Source of the DNA: an uncultured Ruminococcus sp.
GTDB taxonomy: Bacteria > Bacillota > Clostridia > Oscillospirales > Ruminococcaceae
NCBI GenBank assembly: GCA_934435205.1
Contig: CAKSAK010000003.1
Location: 186,001-250,000, forward strand
Length of the DNA stretch: 64,000 nucleotides
Direction: 5' to 3'
Shown here: positions 42,074-50,425 of the stretch, piece by piece
Position numbering within the stretch: position 1 is the stretch's first letter
Layout of the letters: each line of letters begins with the position of its first letter
Translations under genes and position numbers: made by a program
The notes under the pieces: generated by a model
Told to the model about the DNA's origin: nothing
Databases searched by the model: none
Seen by the model: only the letters and a program-made list of their open reading frames with translations

Positions 42074-43213
42074 TTGAAATGCGTGGCGGTATTTATTTGT
42101 ACGGTCATGATGATGTGCTTTTGCTGTATGAATGTTAACGCTGACGATCTCAGTGAGATATCGGCGAAGAGTGCTATAGTTATAGACGGTGAAACCGGTG
42201 ATGTGCTGTTCGAGAAAAACGCCTATGAAAGGCGTCCAATGGCAAGCACTACCAAAATAATGTCTGTGCTTCTTGTGCTTGAAAGCGGTGAAGATCTTGA
42301 CAAGCAGTTCGTAGTAGACAGCGAAGCTATAAAGGTCGAGGGCTCGTCCATGGGACTTCAGGAGGGGGATAAGGTCACTCTACGCGATCTATGTTGTGGC
42401 ATGCTTCTTCCGAGCGGAAATGACGCCGCAAATGCCGCCGCTGTAAGAGTGGCAGGAAGTATCGGTAAGTTCGTTCAGCTTATGAACAAAAAAGCTGAGC
42501 AGTTGGGGCTTAATGATACTCATTTTGTTACGCCGTCAGGGCTTGATGATGATACAGATGAGCATTATTCCACTGCAGCGGATATGGCAAAGCTTGCAGC
42601 GGAAGCAATGAAAAATGAAGATTTCAGGGCTATATGCCACCTTGAAAAGGTGGAACTGTGCTATGGAAACCCACCATATGACCGCTGGCTAATTAACTCA
42701 AACAAGCTTTTAAAAAGCTGTGAGGGCGTTGTTGGCGTGAAAACGGGGTTTACGGACAAGGCGAGAAGATGTCTTGTTTCAGCCTGTGACAGAAATGACA
42801 AAGAACTTATCTGCGTTACCTTGAATGCTCCTGATGATTGGAATGATCACTCTAAGCTTTATGATTATTGTTTTGATTTTGTATCAAAACAGAAGCTTCC
42901 ACTGGATAAAAATAGCTTTGATGTTGCAGTTGTGGGCGGAGTGTACGACAGCGTGAAGTGTAAGGCAGGGCAGGCAAATGCTGTGCTTTTAAACGGCAGG
43001 GCTTCAAAAGTCAAGATAAAGATATATCTGCCAAGTTTTGTTTATGCGTCTGTTAAAAAGGGCGACAAGATAGGGCAGGCTGTGTTTTACTACAATGACG
43101 TGGAGATAGCCCGAACGGATATCACGGCGGTGGAAGATGCGAGGCTTGCAGAGCCTGAAAAGCCAGATATATTCCACTATTATTTAGATAAGCTGAAAAA
43201 AATGTTTGCATAA
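42074..43213 (+). CDS. dacF: D-alanyl-D-alanine carboxypeptidase (penicillin-binding protein 5/DacF type)
   Basis: The serine peptidase shows the three penicillin-binding motifs: STTK, SGN (PSGNDAAN) and KTG (GVKTGFTDKA). A C-terminal PBP5-like beta domain follows. It trims the terminal D-Ala of peptidoglycan stem peptides outside the membrane. A Sec signal peptide is clear when the TTG at 42074 is used (MKC, then a hydrophobic run to VNADD), with AAGGGTG at eight bases. The longer GTG start at 42029 would put acidic residues ahead of the signal and is less likely. Product about 379 residues. Confidence 0.93.
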   Translation: MKCVAVFICTVMMMCFCCMNVNADDLSEISAKSAIVIDGETGDVLFEKNAYERRPMASTTKIMSVLLVLESGEDLDKQFVVDSEAIKVEGSSMGLQEGDKVTLRDLCCGMLLPSGNDAANAAAVRVAGSIGKFVQLMNKKAEQLGLNDTHFVTPSGLDDDTDEHYSTAADMAKLAAEAMKNEDFRAICHLEKVELCYGNPPYDRWLINSNKLLKSCEGVVGVKTGFTDKARRCLVSACDRNDKELICVTLNAPDDWNDHSKLYDYCFDFVSKQKLPLDKNSFDVAVVGGVYDSVKCKAGQANAVLLNGRASKVKIKIYLPSFVYASVKKGDKIGQAVFYYNDVEIARTDITAVEDARLAEPEKPDIFHYYLDKLKKMFA

Positions 43214-43250
43214 CGGCTCGTTATGAGCCGTACATAATTAAGGAGAAAAT

Positions 43251-43982
43251 ATGGAAAAGATTCGTATACAGAAAATAATGTCCGACAGCGGCATTTGTTC
43301 AAGAAGAAAGGCAGAGGAGTATATCTCAGAGGGCAGAGTAAAGGTCAATGGCAGACCTTGCAAGCTTGGCGACAAGGCTTTGGCAGGCAAGGATATAATC
43401 ACCCTTGATGGAGAGAAAATATATGTTGCAAAGAAAAGACAGCTTTATTATATCATGCTCCACAAGCCAAGAGGATATGTTACCACAATGAGCGATGAGC
43501 TTGATAGAAAGTGTGTAACTGAACTTCTCACAAAAGTGCCTGAAAGAGTTTATCCTATCGGCAGACTTGACAAGAACTCAGAGGGACTGTTGCTTTTCAC
43601 AAATGACGGAAATTTTGCCAATGATATCATGCACCCGTCAAGGCATATCGCTAAGACCTATCGTGTTACAGTAAGACCTGACATAAATGACGAACAGCTC
43701 ATAAAGCTGGCTTCAGGAGTTGAGATAGACGGCAAAATGACGCAGGAGTGTTCAGTTGTCGTGCTTGACAAACAGCCTGGCAGAGTTGTGCTTCAAATGA
43801 CTATCCATGAGGGCAGAAACCGTCAGATAAGAAAAATGTGCGAAGCTGTTGGACTTGAAGTCGCAAGACTAAAGCGCACTGCCATTGGTCCGGTTAAGCT
43901 AGGTATGCTAAAACCAGGGGAGTATAGAGAGCTTAAACCTGACGAGCTAAGGGCTTTGAGAAATGCTATCACTAAGAAATAA
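43251..43982 (+). CDS. rluB: RsuA/RluB family rRNA pseudouridine synthase
   Basis: The 243-residue enzyme has an N-terminal S4 RNA-binding domain (about 1-60, IQKIMSDSGICSRRKAEEYI) and the catalytic domain with GRLDKNSEGLLLFTNDG, where the aspartate is the nucleophile. The ending GRNRQIRKMCEAVG is typical. It modifies uridine in 23S (RluB) or 16S (RsuA) rRNA; the scpAB context is the usual place for the RluB-type gene in Firmicutes. AAGGAG precedes the ATG. Last gene before a hairpin terminator. Confidence 0.95.
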   Translation: MEKIRIQKIMSDSGICSRRKAEEYISEGRVKVNGRPCKLGDKALAGKDIITLDGEKIYVAKKRQLYYIMLHKPRGYVTTMSDELDRKCVTELLTKVPERVYPIGRLDKNSEGLLLFTNDGNFANDIMHPSRHIAKTYRVTVRPDINDEQLIKLASGVEIDGKMTQECSVVVLDKQPGRVVLQMTIHEGRNRQIRKMCEAVGLEVARLKRTAIGPVKLGMLKPGEYRELKPDELRALRNAITKK

Positions 43983-43990
43983 CACTCATC

Positions 43991-44024
43991 AAGGGTCTCT
44001 TTTTGTTAGGAGACCCTTTGCTAT
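43991..44024 (+). terminator. Hairpin terminator after rluB
   Basis: AAGGGTCTC (43991-43999) pairs with GAGACCCTT (44010-44018). The T-run after it is short (TTTGCTATT). Confidence 0.6.
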
Positions 44025-44108
44025 TGTGCAAAATGCTTAATAATATGCGTGTATCGATATTGATTATGCTACTAAACGTAAAATATGCGGAAATAGGTCA
44101 ATTTACTC

Positions 44109-44137
44109 TTGTAAATTTGGCGGAAAAATAGTATAAT
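44109..44137 (+). promoter_or_regulatory. Promoter of the carboxyltransferase operon
   Basis: TTGTAA (44109-44114), 17 bases, TATAAT (44132-44137). The leader is about 70 bases long; the preceding 90 bases hold nothing recognised. Confidence 0.7.
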
Positions 44138-44215
44138 ATTAAGTGTATAAATATGATAAAATCCAGTAGTTTTGCGTTATTTTATCACAAAAATTATTTG
44201 AATGGAGGAAACTGT

Positions 44216-45598
44216 ATGTCTGATTCAATTTCTACTCTTGCTGAGCTTAAAGCTGCGTCACAGACTCCTACTGCTGCAAGAAACAGGCTGACATATTTGT
44301 TTGACGAAGGAAAATTTACAGAGCTTGACGCTTACGCTGCTGCGGGCGACTCCCTTGCTGGAGTTATCACTGCTTTCGGCTATGTTGAGGGTAACCCTGT
44401 ATATGCTTTTTCTCAGGACGTGACTGTTAGGGACGGTGCTTTGACAGAGGCACAGGCAAAGAAGATCGCAAAGGTATATGACCTTGCCGCTAAGACAGGC
44501 GTTCCTGTTGTCGGAATATTCGATTCTTATGGTGCTGATGTGAGCGACGGTTCAAAGGCTCTCAATGCTTACGGCGAACTGCTTATGTGGACTTCAAACC
44601 TTTCAGGTGTTGTTCCTCAGATAGCTGTTGTTGCAGGCACTTGCGCAGGCTGTGCTGCAATGCTCGCTGAGTCTGCTGACTTTACTGTTATCGCTAAGGA
44701 CGCTGAGCTTTATGTTGCACCAAACGCTAATGTAAAGAACTCTGCTGAAAATGCTGCTGAAAACGGCACTGCCGCTGTTGTCTGTGAGGACGATAAGGCT
44801 GCTGTTGAGGCTGCAAAGAATATACTTACAAAGCTCCCACAGAACAACCTTTCACCTGTTCCAATGTACGAATTCGCTGACCCAACTGAGGCTGTCGGCG
44901 ATGACGCAGAGGGCATTGCAAAGGCTGTTTGCGACGGTGACAGCGTAACTGAGCTTAATGCAGAGTATGGAAAGGCTTCTTATACAGCACTTGCAACACT
45001 GGGCGGCGCAACTGTCGGTGTTGTTGCAACTAACAAGACAGGTGACAAGCTTACAGCCGCTGATTGCTCAAAGATCGCAAGGTTTGTTAGAACTTGCGAC
45101 GCTTACGCTATCCCTGTTGTAACTTTCGTTGATACTGAGGGCTTCAAGGCTGATGATGAGACTGAAGCTTACGGCGCAGTTAAGGATATGGCAAAGCTTT
45201 GCCACGCTTACGCTGAGGCTACTACTATCAAGCTTGCTGTTGTTACAGGTAAGGCTTATGGTCCTGCATTTATCGCTCTTGCAGGAAAGGGCTCAAACGC
45301 TGACTTGTCATTCGCTCTTGACACCGCTGTTATCTCTGCACTTGCTCCTGTTACTGCTGTTGAGTTCCTACAGCATGACGAGCTCAAGGGTGCTTCTGAT
45401 CTTACTGATGCAAGAAACGCTCTTGCTGATAAGTTCGCTAAGGAAAATGCTTCTGCCGCTGTTGCTGCAAAGAACGGCTGTGTTGACGGCATAATCGCTA
45501 AGAACGATATCAGACAGACACTTATGGATTCTATCGAGGTAATGGCAGGAAAGAGAATTTCCAGACTGCCTAAGAAGCACAGCAATATTCAGTTGTGA
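44216..45598 (+). CDS. Divergent acyl-CoA carboxyltransferase subunit (MmdA / 12S-like)
   Basis: The 460-residue protein has the two-crotonase-fold layout of biotin-dependent acyl-CoA carboxyltransferases. Matching segments are RNRLTYLFDEGKFTELDAY, GVVPQIAVVAGTCAGCAAM and a second-domain GKAYGPAFIAL with a conserved C-terminal region. It is about 50 residues shorter than typical PCCB/MmdA proteins. It is Ala-rich and lacks the usual N-terminal GKLTARER region and the GGA-x-H segment of the first domain, so CoA-substrate use should be tested. ATG 44216 follows TGGAGGAAA. It begins an operon with a biotin carrier and a 5S/OadA-like gene. Confidence 0.85.
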   Translation: MSDSISTLAELKAASQTPTAARNRLTYLFDEGKFTELDAYAAAGDSLAGVITAFGYVEGNPVYAFSQDVTVRDGALTEAQAKKIAKVYDLAAKTGVPVVGIFDSYGADVSDGSKALNAYGELLMWTSNLSGVVPQIAVVAGTCAGCAAMLAESADFTVIAKDAELYVAPNANVKNSAENAAENGTAAVVCEDDKAAVEAAKNILTKLPQNNLSPVPMYEFADPTEAVGDDAEGIAKAVCDGDSVTELNAEYGKASYTALATLGGATVGVVATNKTGDKLTAADCSKIARFVRTCDAYAIPVVTFVDTEGFKADDETEAYGAVKDMAKLCHAYAEATTIKLAVVTGKAYGPAFIALAGKGSNADLSFALDTAVISALAPVTAVEFLQHDELKGASDLTDARNALADKFAKENASAAVAAKNGCVDGIIAKNDIRQTLMDSIEVMAGKRISRLPKKHSNIQL

Positions 45599-45635
45599 TA
45601 AACATATCAAATTAAAAAGATTGGTGGTTTTTAAG

Positions 45636-45998
45636 ATGAAAAGATATAATATTACAGTAAATGGTAAAGCATATGATGTTGCAGTTGAAGAAGTTGGCGG
45701 AAGCACCGTTGCTGCTCCTGTAGCTGCTGCCCCAGTTGCAGCCGCTCCTGCTGCTCCAGCTCCTGCCGCAGCACCTGTTGCAGATGGCACAAAGGTAACT
45801 GCTCCAATGCCTGGTACTATCCTTGACATCAAGGTAGCTGTGGGCGACACTGTTAAATCAGGTCAGGCTATTTGCGTACTGGAAGCTATGAAGATGGAAA
45901 ATGACGTAAACGCTCCTTGCGATGGTAAGGTTCTTAGCATCAATACAACTAAAGGCTCTGCTGTTGAGACTGGTGCAGTTCTTGCTGTTATCGGCTAA
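45636..45998 (+). CDS. Biotin carboxyl carrier protein (1.3S / MmdC-like)
   Basis: The 120-residue protein starts YNITVNGKAYDVAVEEVG, has an Ala/Pro linker (about 27-50), and ends with a biotinyl domain containing EAMKMEND, whose second Lys is the biotinylation site. Its size and N-terminus are close to the 1.3S subunit of Propionibacterium transcarboxylase and to MmdC/GcdC carriers. It carries CO2 between the carboxyltransferases flanking it, or to the OadB pump. GGTGG lies eight bases before the ATG. Confidence 0.93.
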   Translation: MKRYNITVNGKAYDVAVEEVGGSTVAAPVAAAPVAAAPAAPAPAAAPVADGTKVTAPMPGTILDIKVAVGDTVKSGQAICVLEAMKMENDVNAPCDGKVLSINTTKGSAVETGAVLAVIG

Positions 45999-46035
45999 TA
46001 ACATTCCTGAAAAATAACGAAAGGATCGATTTAAA

Positions 46036-47433
46036 ATGGCAAAGCTTAAAATTACTGAAACTGTCCTCCGTGACGCTCATCAGTCACTTCTTGCTACAAG
46101 AATGTCAATGGACGATATGCGTGAGATACTCCCAGAGATCGATAAGATCGGTTTTTATTCTGCTGAGTGTTGGGGCGGTGCTACGTTTGACTCATGTATC
46201 AGATTCTTAAATGAAGATCCATGGGAAAGACTTCGTATACTTAGAAAAGAAATGCCTAACACAAAGCTTCAGATGCTTTTCAGAGGTCAGAATATGCTTG
46301 GCTATCGTCACTATGCTGATGACCTTGTTGAGTATTTTGTACAGAAATCTATTGCAAACGGTATTGATATCATCAGAATTTTTGACGCACTGAACGATAT
46401 CAGAAACCTTGAAACAGCTATCAAGGCTGCTAAGAAGGAAAATGGTCACGCTCAGGTTGCTATCTCATACACACTTGGCGAGGTATTCACTCACGAGTAT
46501 TACATGAACTATGCAAAGCAGATCGAAAATGCAGGTGCAGATTCTATCTGTATCAAGGATATGGCGGCTCTTCTGACTCCATATGAGGCTGAAACACTTG
46601 TTAAGGACCTCAAGTCAGCAGTTAAAATTCCAATTCAGTTGCATACACACTATACATCAGGTCTTGCATCTATGTGTATCCTCAAGGCAGTTGAGGCAGG
46701 CGTTGACGGCGTTGATACAGCAATGTCACCACTTGCTCTTGGTACTTCTCATGCACCAACTGAGTCTATTGTTGCTACATTCAAGGGTACAGAGTATGAC
46801 ACAGGTCTTGACCTCGTTAAGCTCAACGAGATCAGAGATTACTTCATGAAGCTTAGAAAGAAATACATTGATAATGGTCTTCTTGATCCTTCAATGCTCG
46901 CTACAAATACAAACGCACTTCTTTATCAGGTACCGGGCGGAATGCTTTCAAACCTCCTTTCACAGTTGAAGCAGGCAGGCAAGGCAGATCAGCTTGATGA
47001 TGTTCTTAAGGAAGTTCCAAAGGTTCGTAAGGACGCAGGTTTCCCACCGCTGGTTACACCTACGTCACAGATCGTTGGTACACAGGCTGTGTTCAACGTA
47101 ATCATGGGCGAGAGATACAAGACAGTAACTAAGGAGTTCAAGGGACTTGTTAAGGGTGAGTACGGTAAGACACCAGTTGCTATCGACCCTGAGTTCCAGA
47201 AGAAGATACTTGGCGACGAAGAGCCTATCACTTGCCGTCCTGCTGACCTTCTCCAGCCAGAGTTTGAAACAATGAAGAAAGAGGCTGCTGAGTGGACAGA
47301 GCAGGAGGAAGATATCCTCACATATGCAATGTTCCCTAAGGTTGCACCTAAGTTCTTCAAGGATAGACGTGATAGAAAGTACGGCGTTGACGGTAAGCAC
47401 TCAGACGCTGAGAACAAGGTTCATCCAGTTTAA
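46036..47433 (+). CDS. oadA: Pyruvate/oxaloacetate carboxyltransferase (OadA / 5S-like, no biotin domain)
   Basis: The 465-residue TIM-barrel carboxyltransferase has ITETVLRDAHQSLLATRM, MLFRGQNMLGYRHYADD, IKDMAALL and HTHYTSG motifs, as in OadA, PycB and transcarboxylase 5S. It catalyses carboxyl exchange between oxaloacetate/pyruvate and biotin. Full-length OadA carries a fused biotinyl domain of ~100 residues; here that part is missing and supplied by the separate gene just upstream. GAAAGGA precedes the ATG. CTT/GCT-rich codons suggest high expression. It is followed by a strong terminator. Confidence 0.94.
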   Translation: MAKLKITETVLRDAHQSLLATRMSMDDMREILPEIDKIGFYSAECWGGATFDSCIRFLNEDPWERLRILRKEMPNTKLQMLFRGQNMLGYRHYADDLVEYFVQKSIANGIDIIRIFDALNDIRNLETAIKAAKKENGHAQVAISYTLGEVFTHEYYMNYAKQIENAGADSICIKDMAALLTPYEAETLVKDLKSAVKIPIQLHTHYTSGLASMCILKAVEAGVDGVDTAMSPLALGTSHAPTESIVATFKGTEYDTGLDLVKLNEIRDYFMKLRKKYIDNGLLDPSMLATNTNALLYQVPGGMLSNLLSQLKQAGKADQLDDVLKEVPKVRKDAGFPPLVTPTSQIVGTQAVFNVIMGERYKTVTKEFKGLVKGEYGKTPVAIDPEFQKKILGDEEPITCRPADLLQPEFETMKKEAAEWTEQEEDILTYAMFPKVAPKFFKDRRDRKYGVDGKHSDAENKVHPV

Positions 47434-47441
47434 TAACAACT

Positions 47442-47471
47442 ATCCCACAGTTTCGGCTGTGGGATTTTTTT
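47442..47471 (+). terminator. Terminator of the carboxyltransferase operon
   Basis: ATCCCACAG (47442-47450) pairs with CTGTGGGAT (47457-47465), followed by a run of six T residues. Confidence 0.92.
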
Positions 47472-47482
47472 GTTTACGGCTC

Positions 47483-47511
47483 TTGAAAAATCGGTACATT
47501 TGTGCTATAAT
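47483..47511 (+). promoter_or_regulatory. Promoter of the DUF4317 gene
   Basis: TTGAAA (47483-47488), 17 bases, TATAAT (47506-47511), preceded by TG at 47503-47504 as an extended -10. Confidence 0.8.
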
Positions 47512-47541
47512 AATTGTACACTTTTTCGGGAGGATGCTAAA

Positions 47542-48669
47542 ATGAATAAAAAGGAAATAAATGAAATAAAGAAAAACTTTAATGACGACTGCGGCTTTTT
47601 CACAGTAAACCACGTTGTTACCGCATTTGTGGACGCTGAAAAGAACATAAAGTGCAAGACCAATCAGCTTTACAACACCATTCCGCAGGACGAGGCTGAA
47701 CTGATAATGATAAACCTGAAAAAGGTGCTCAGCGGTTCTATTGGCAAAAATCTGTTGGAATATTCGTTTCCGAAGGACGCATATCTTGAGGGTGGCGCAC
47801 AGCCTTTCATGTACGAAACACTGCAAAGCAAGCTGCTTGATGAGGAAAAGGTTGATAACTTCCTGAACGCTATAGTTGAAAAGGTTGAGTATGTGTCAAC
47901 ATATACCATTTTCATGGCACATTGTACATATTCTGTGCTGAAAAAGAACAAAATGGACGAGTTTGAGGAAGAGGCTGACACTGATTACAACTTTATCGTG
48001 ACAGCACTTTGCCCTGTAAATCTGCGTATTGACGGACTTGTATACGATGAACAGGATAATTCTATCGCAAAAAAAGAATCTTGTGACAGAATAGTTGAGC
48101 TTCCAAGCGACGGATTTTTGTTCCCGCTTTTCAATGATCGTGCGCCTGATATCAACGGAGTGCTTTACTACACGAAAAATGCAAAAAAGCCGAACACTTC
48201 CGTGGTGGAAGAGCTTCTGGGTTGTGAGTTCTCCATGACCTGTCAGAACGAAAAGGAAACTTTCAAGGATATCCTCACAAGCGTTGTGGGTGATGAGCTT
48301 GACTATGATCTTATCACTACTGTGAACGACAAGATTTCCACATTTGTTGACCAAAATGCTCATGAAACTGAGATACCGACAATTGACGAACATAAACTTT
48401 CGTCCATTCTGTGGGAAGCTGGAGTTAGTCAGGATAAGCTTGATAATCTTCCTAAAGTTTTTGACGCTGCAGCTGGCGGGAAGCCACTCACTGCGGTAAA
48501 TCTTGTGGAAAAAAGGACCGTAGTTTCTGCTCCAAGCATAACCGTAAATATTGGCAAGGACGCAGTTGACAAGGTAAAAACTCAGATAGTCGATGGCAGA
48601 AAATGCCTTATAATCAATCTGGATGACCCTGAGATAGAGGTCAACGGGCTTGAAACTACAATAAAATAG
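47542..48669 (+). CDS. DUF4317 family protein
   Basis: The 375-residue cytosolic protein begins MNKKEINEIKKNF and matches the DUF4317 family common in Clostridia, with CGFFTVNHVVTAFVDAEKNI, FMAHCTYSV and a conserved C-terminal domain containing ITVNIGKDAVDKVKTQ. Function is unknown. ATG 47542 is chosen for GGGAGGA at 47528-47534 and lies about 25 bases after the predicted transcription start, so it is a single-gene unit ending in a bidirectional terminator. Confidence 0.9.
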   Translation: MNKKEINEIKKNFNDDCGFFTVNHVVTAFVDAEKNIKCKTNQLYNTIPQDEAELIMINLKKVLSGSIGKNLLEYSFPKDAYLEGGAQPFMYETLQSKLLDEEKVDNFLNAIVEKVEYVSTYTIFMAHCTYSVLKKNKMDEFEEEADTDYNFIVTALCPVNLRIDGLVYDEQDNSIAKKESCDRIVELPSDGFLFPLFNDRAPDINGVLYYTKNAKKPNTSVVEELLGCEFSMTCQNEKETFKDILTSVVGDELDYDLITTVNDKISTFVDQNAHETEIPTIDEHKLSSILWEAGVSQDKLDNLPKVFDAAAGGKPLTAVNLVEKRTVVSAPSITVNIGKDAVDKVKTQIVDGRKCLIINLDDPEIEVNGLETTIK

Positions 48670-48674
48670 GCACA

Positions 48675-48702
48675 AAAAAGGCAGCTCAACGCTGCCTTTT
48701 CT
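48675..48702. terminator. Bidirectional terminator
   Basis: AAAAAAGGCAGC (48675-48684 core) pairs with GCTGCCTTTT (48691-48700) around TCAAC. It separates the DUF4317 gene from the convergent yfcE operon. Confidence 0.88.
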
Positions 48703-49218
48703 TTATATAAGCTCGCCAAACGAGAACTTGCCGTTTTCCAGTATCAGATAGCTGTGTGCTGAATTTTCTTTCGGGATAGATACTGAACCCGGATTTATGT
48801 AGGTGTAATCGCCTTGATCTTTTATTACCGGTACATGGGTGTGACCATGGAGGAGAATATCGCCCTTAGACAGCGGTGGCAGATTGTCGCAGTTGAATTT
48901 GTGACCATGTGTGGCGAATATCCTCAGTCCGTCACAGCATATATAAGCATATTCCGCCATAACAGGGAAGTCAAGCACCATTTGATCGACTTCTGTGTCA
49001 CAATTACCACGCACGCACAGAAGCTTGTCTTTTAGCGGATTGAGCATGGCTATCACCTGCTTTGGTGCATATTCCTCTGGAAGGTCGTTTCTTGGTCCGT
49101 GATAGAGGATATCACCCAAAAGAATTAGTTTTTCCGCGCCGTTTTGCTCAAAGGCTTCAAGCATTTTTTTGCACCAGTAAGCCGAACCATGAATGTCTGA
49201 CGCTATCATAAGTTTCAT
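48703..49218 (-). CDS. yfcE: YfcE-like metallophosphodiesterase
   Basis: The 171-residue calcineurin-like phosphoesterase has all the metal motifs: DIHGS, GDILYHGPRN, RGNCD, THGH and HGHTHVP. YfcE-type enzymes hydrolyse phosphodiester model substrates; the natural substrate is not known. It is the last gene of a minus-strand operon, 13 bases after the PIN/NYN-like gene. An AAGGAGTG site precedes the ATG. Confidence 0.94.
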   Translation of the reverse strand: MKLMIASDIHGSAYWCKKMLEAFEQNGAEKLILLGDILYHGPRNDLPEEYAPKQVIAMLNPLKDKLLCVRGNCDTEVDQMVLDFPVMAEYAYICCDGLRIFATHGHKFNCDNLPPLSKGDILLHGHTHVPVIKDQGDYTYINPGSVSIPKENSAHSYLILENGKFSFGELI

Positions 49219-49231
49219 ATTTTACACTCCT

Positions 49232-50419
49232 TTATTTTATGATCTCAGATGCAAGCTTGTGCAAAGACACATACTCTGGCTTTATTTTGTTATATATATC
49301 GCAGCCTTTTTCCTTTTTGAACTCTTTTACCATTCTGATATAAAGCTGCTGTTTTGTTGTGGCGTCAATGACTGCTTCTCTTATAAGCGCCAGTTCGTCT
49401 TTGTTGCATTTGCCGTCGAGTAGCTCATCAAGTTTTACCGATAGTACATCATGGTAAACAACATTTTCAGTTTTCTGAGCCGTCATCGTTTTATCTTCAT
49501 CAGCGGTGCATGTATTTTCGGATTCCTGTAGTCCTTTAAGTCGCAGATATCTTGGCCTGAGAAGCTTGTAAAAATCTGTAGCCTGCTTTTTATATACCTT
49601 TGCAAGAGAGTTGTGAAGCTCCTCTTTTGTGTTAGACTCAGCTATAAGTTTGCTGATCTCTTCTATTTGCTCTTCGCTGCAAATGTTTGCAAGTATGTTA
49701 TGGAGATCGTTGTTTTTTTGTGCGGTACACTTTTTTCTATCCTTTTTCACTTTGACGATAGTTTCAACAACAGGATCACTTTCTACTTCGACAATATCAG
49801 GTGCACAGGCTTCTGGTTCTTCTTCGACCTCTTCTGTATTACCATTCATATTTTCGTTTAGTGTAACAGAATAATCTATAGCCGCAGGCTCTGTGCTTGG
49901 CTCGTCAGTTTCGTCAAGGGTTATCACTGATTCTGCGTGAACTTCTGCTTTTTCTTGTACTTCCTCAGTATATTCAGCTACAGGCTCAGCTATATCATCA
50001 GGTTCACTGCTTTCGTTTGTACCGACCTTGTGGTTTGCAAAGTTTATTGCCGTTTGTATCGTTCTAGTTCTGTAGACCATAGCATTTGGACTGTCAACAT
50101 ACTTTCCGTGCCAGAAATCATGAAGAAAGTCAAAACCTCTGTCATTGCTGATAACAAAAATATTCGTATAAGTATCCTTGGCTACCAGATAACCCAGAAG
50201 TGTTGAAAGCTGAAAATCCAGGGCATTTTTGCCACCAACATTTACCTTGAAGTATTCAATATCAGCCTTTGATGTAAGGACTTTTTGGTGCATTTCAAAG
50301 TTAATGGTATCGGAATTTTCACTGTAAAAAATTATTACGGTATCAGTTTCAGTTAAATTGTCTATGCCTTGAAGTCCTTTGGATTTGACATTTTCAAAGT
50401 CTACCAAATAAATTTTCAT
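49232..50419 (-). CDS. PIN/NYN-like domain protein with two C-terminal helical repeats
   Basis: The first ~130 residues look like a PIN/NYN-type nuclease domain: YLVDFENVK, then VGGKNALDFQLSTLLGYL and VISNDRGFD supply the acidic residues. A long acidic linker (about 135-225) follows. Two related ~60-residue domains (about 238-299 and 324-391) then share the pattern L-x5-NTK/TTK-x2-L-x6-K-x-YKK/FKK...Y-x-LLRP/KIKP-x-Y-x-L. The repeats are likely helical and may bind RNA or protein. It is operonic with the GDSL gene (six-base gap) and yfcE. RNase activity is inferred only. Confidence 0.8.
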   Translation of the reverse strand: MKIYLVDFENVKSKGLQGIDNLTETDTVIIFYSENSDTINFEMHQKVLTSKADIEYFKVNVGGKNALDFQLSTLLGYLVAKDTYTNIFVISNDRGFDFLHDFWHGKYVDSPNAMVYRTRTIQTAINFANHKVGTNESSEPDDIAEPVAEYTEEVQEKAEVHAESVITLDETDEPSTEPAAIDYSVTLNENMNGNTEEVEEEPEACAPDIVEVESDPVVETIVKVKKDRKKCTAQKNNDLHNILANICSEEQIEEISKLIAESNTKEELHNSLAKVYKKQATDFYKLLRPRYLRLKGLQESENTCTADEDKTMTAQKTENVVYHDVLSVKLDELLDGKCNKDELALIREAVIDATTKQQLYIRMVKEFKKEKGCDIYNKIKPEYVSLHKLASEIIK

Positions 50420-50425
50420 GTTAAT

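Noticed and set aside
43992..44215. Possible riboswitch in the leader of the carboxyltransferase operon
   Set aside because: Apart from the rluB terminator and a promoter, the ~70-base leader shows no strong pairing or recognised aptamer.
45700..45785. Repetitive GCTGCTCCTGC-type DNA that could be taken for a repeat element
   Set aside because: It encodes the Ala/Pro hinge that is normal in biotin carrier proteins; no flanking repeats or mobility signs.
45368..45850. Ala/Gly/Thr-rich minus-strand ORF across the biotin carrier gene
   Set aside because: It is the reverse image of the Ala/Pro linker (GCT/CCT codons) and has no start signal.
47896..48675. A 259-codon minus-strand ORF opposite the DUF4317 gene
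   Set aside because: The DUF4317 frame has a promoter, ribosome site and family match; the reverse frame has none and encodes a Cys/Phe/His-rich product typical of noise.
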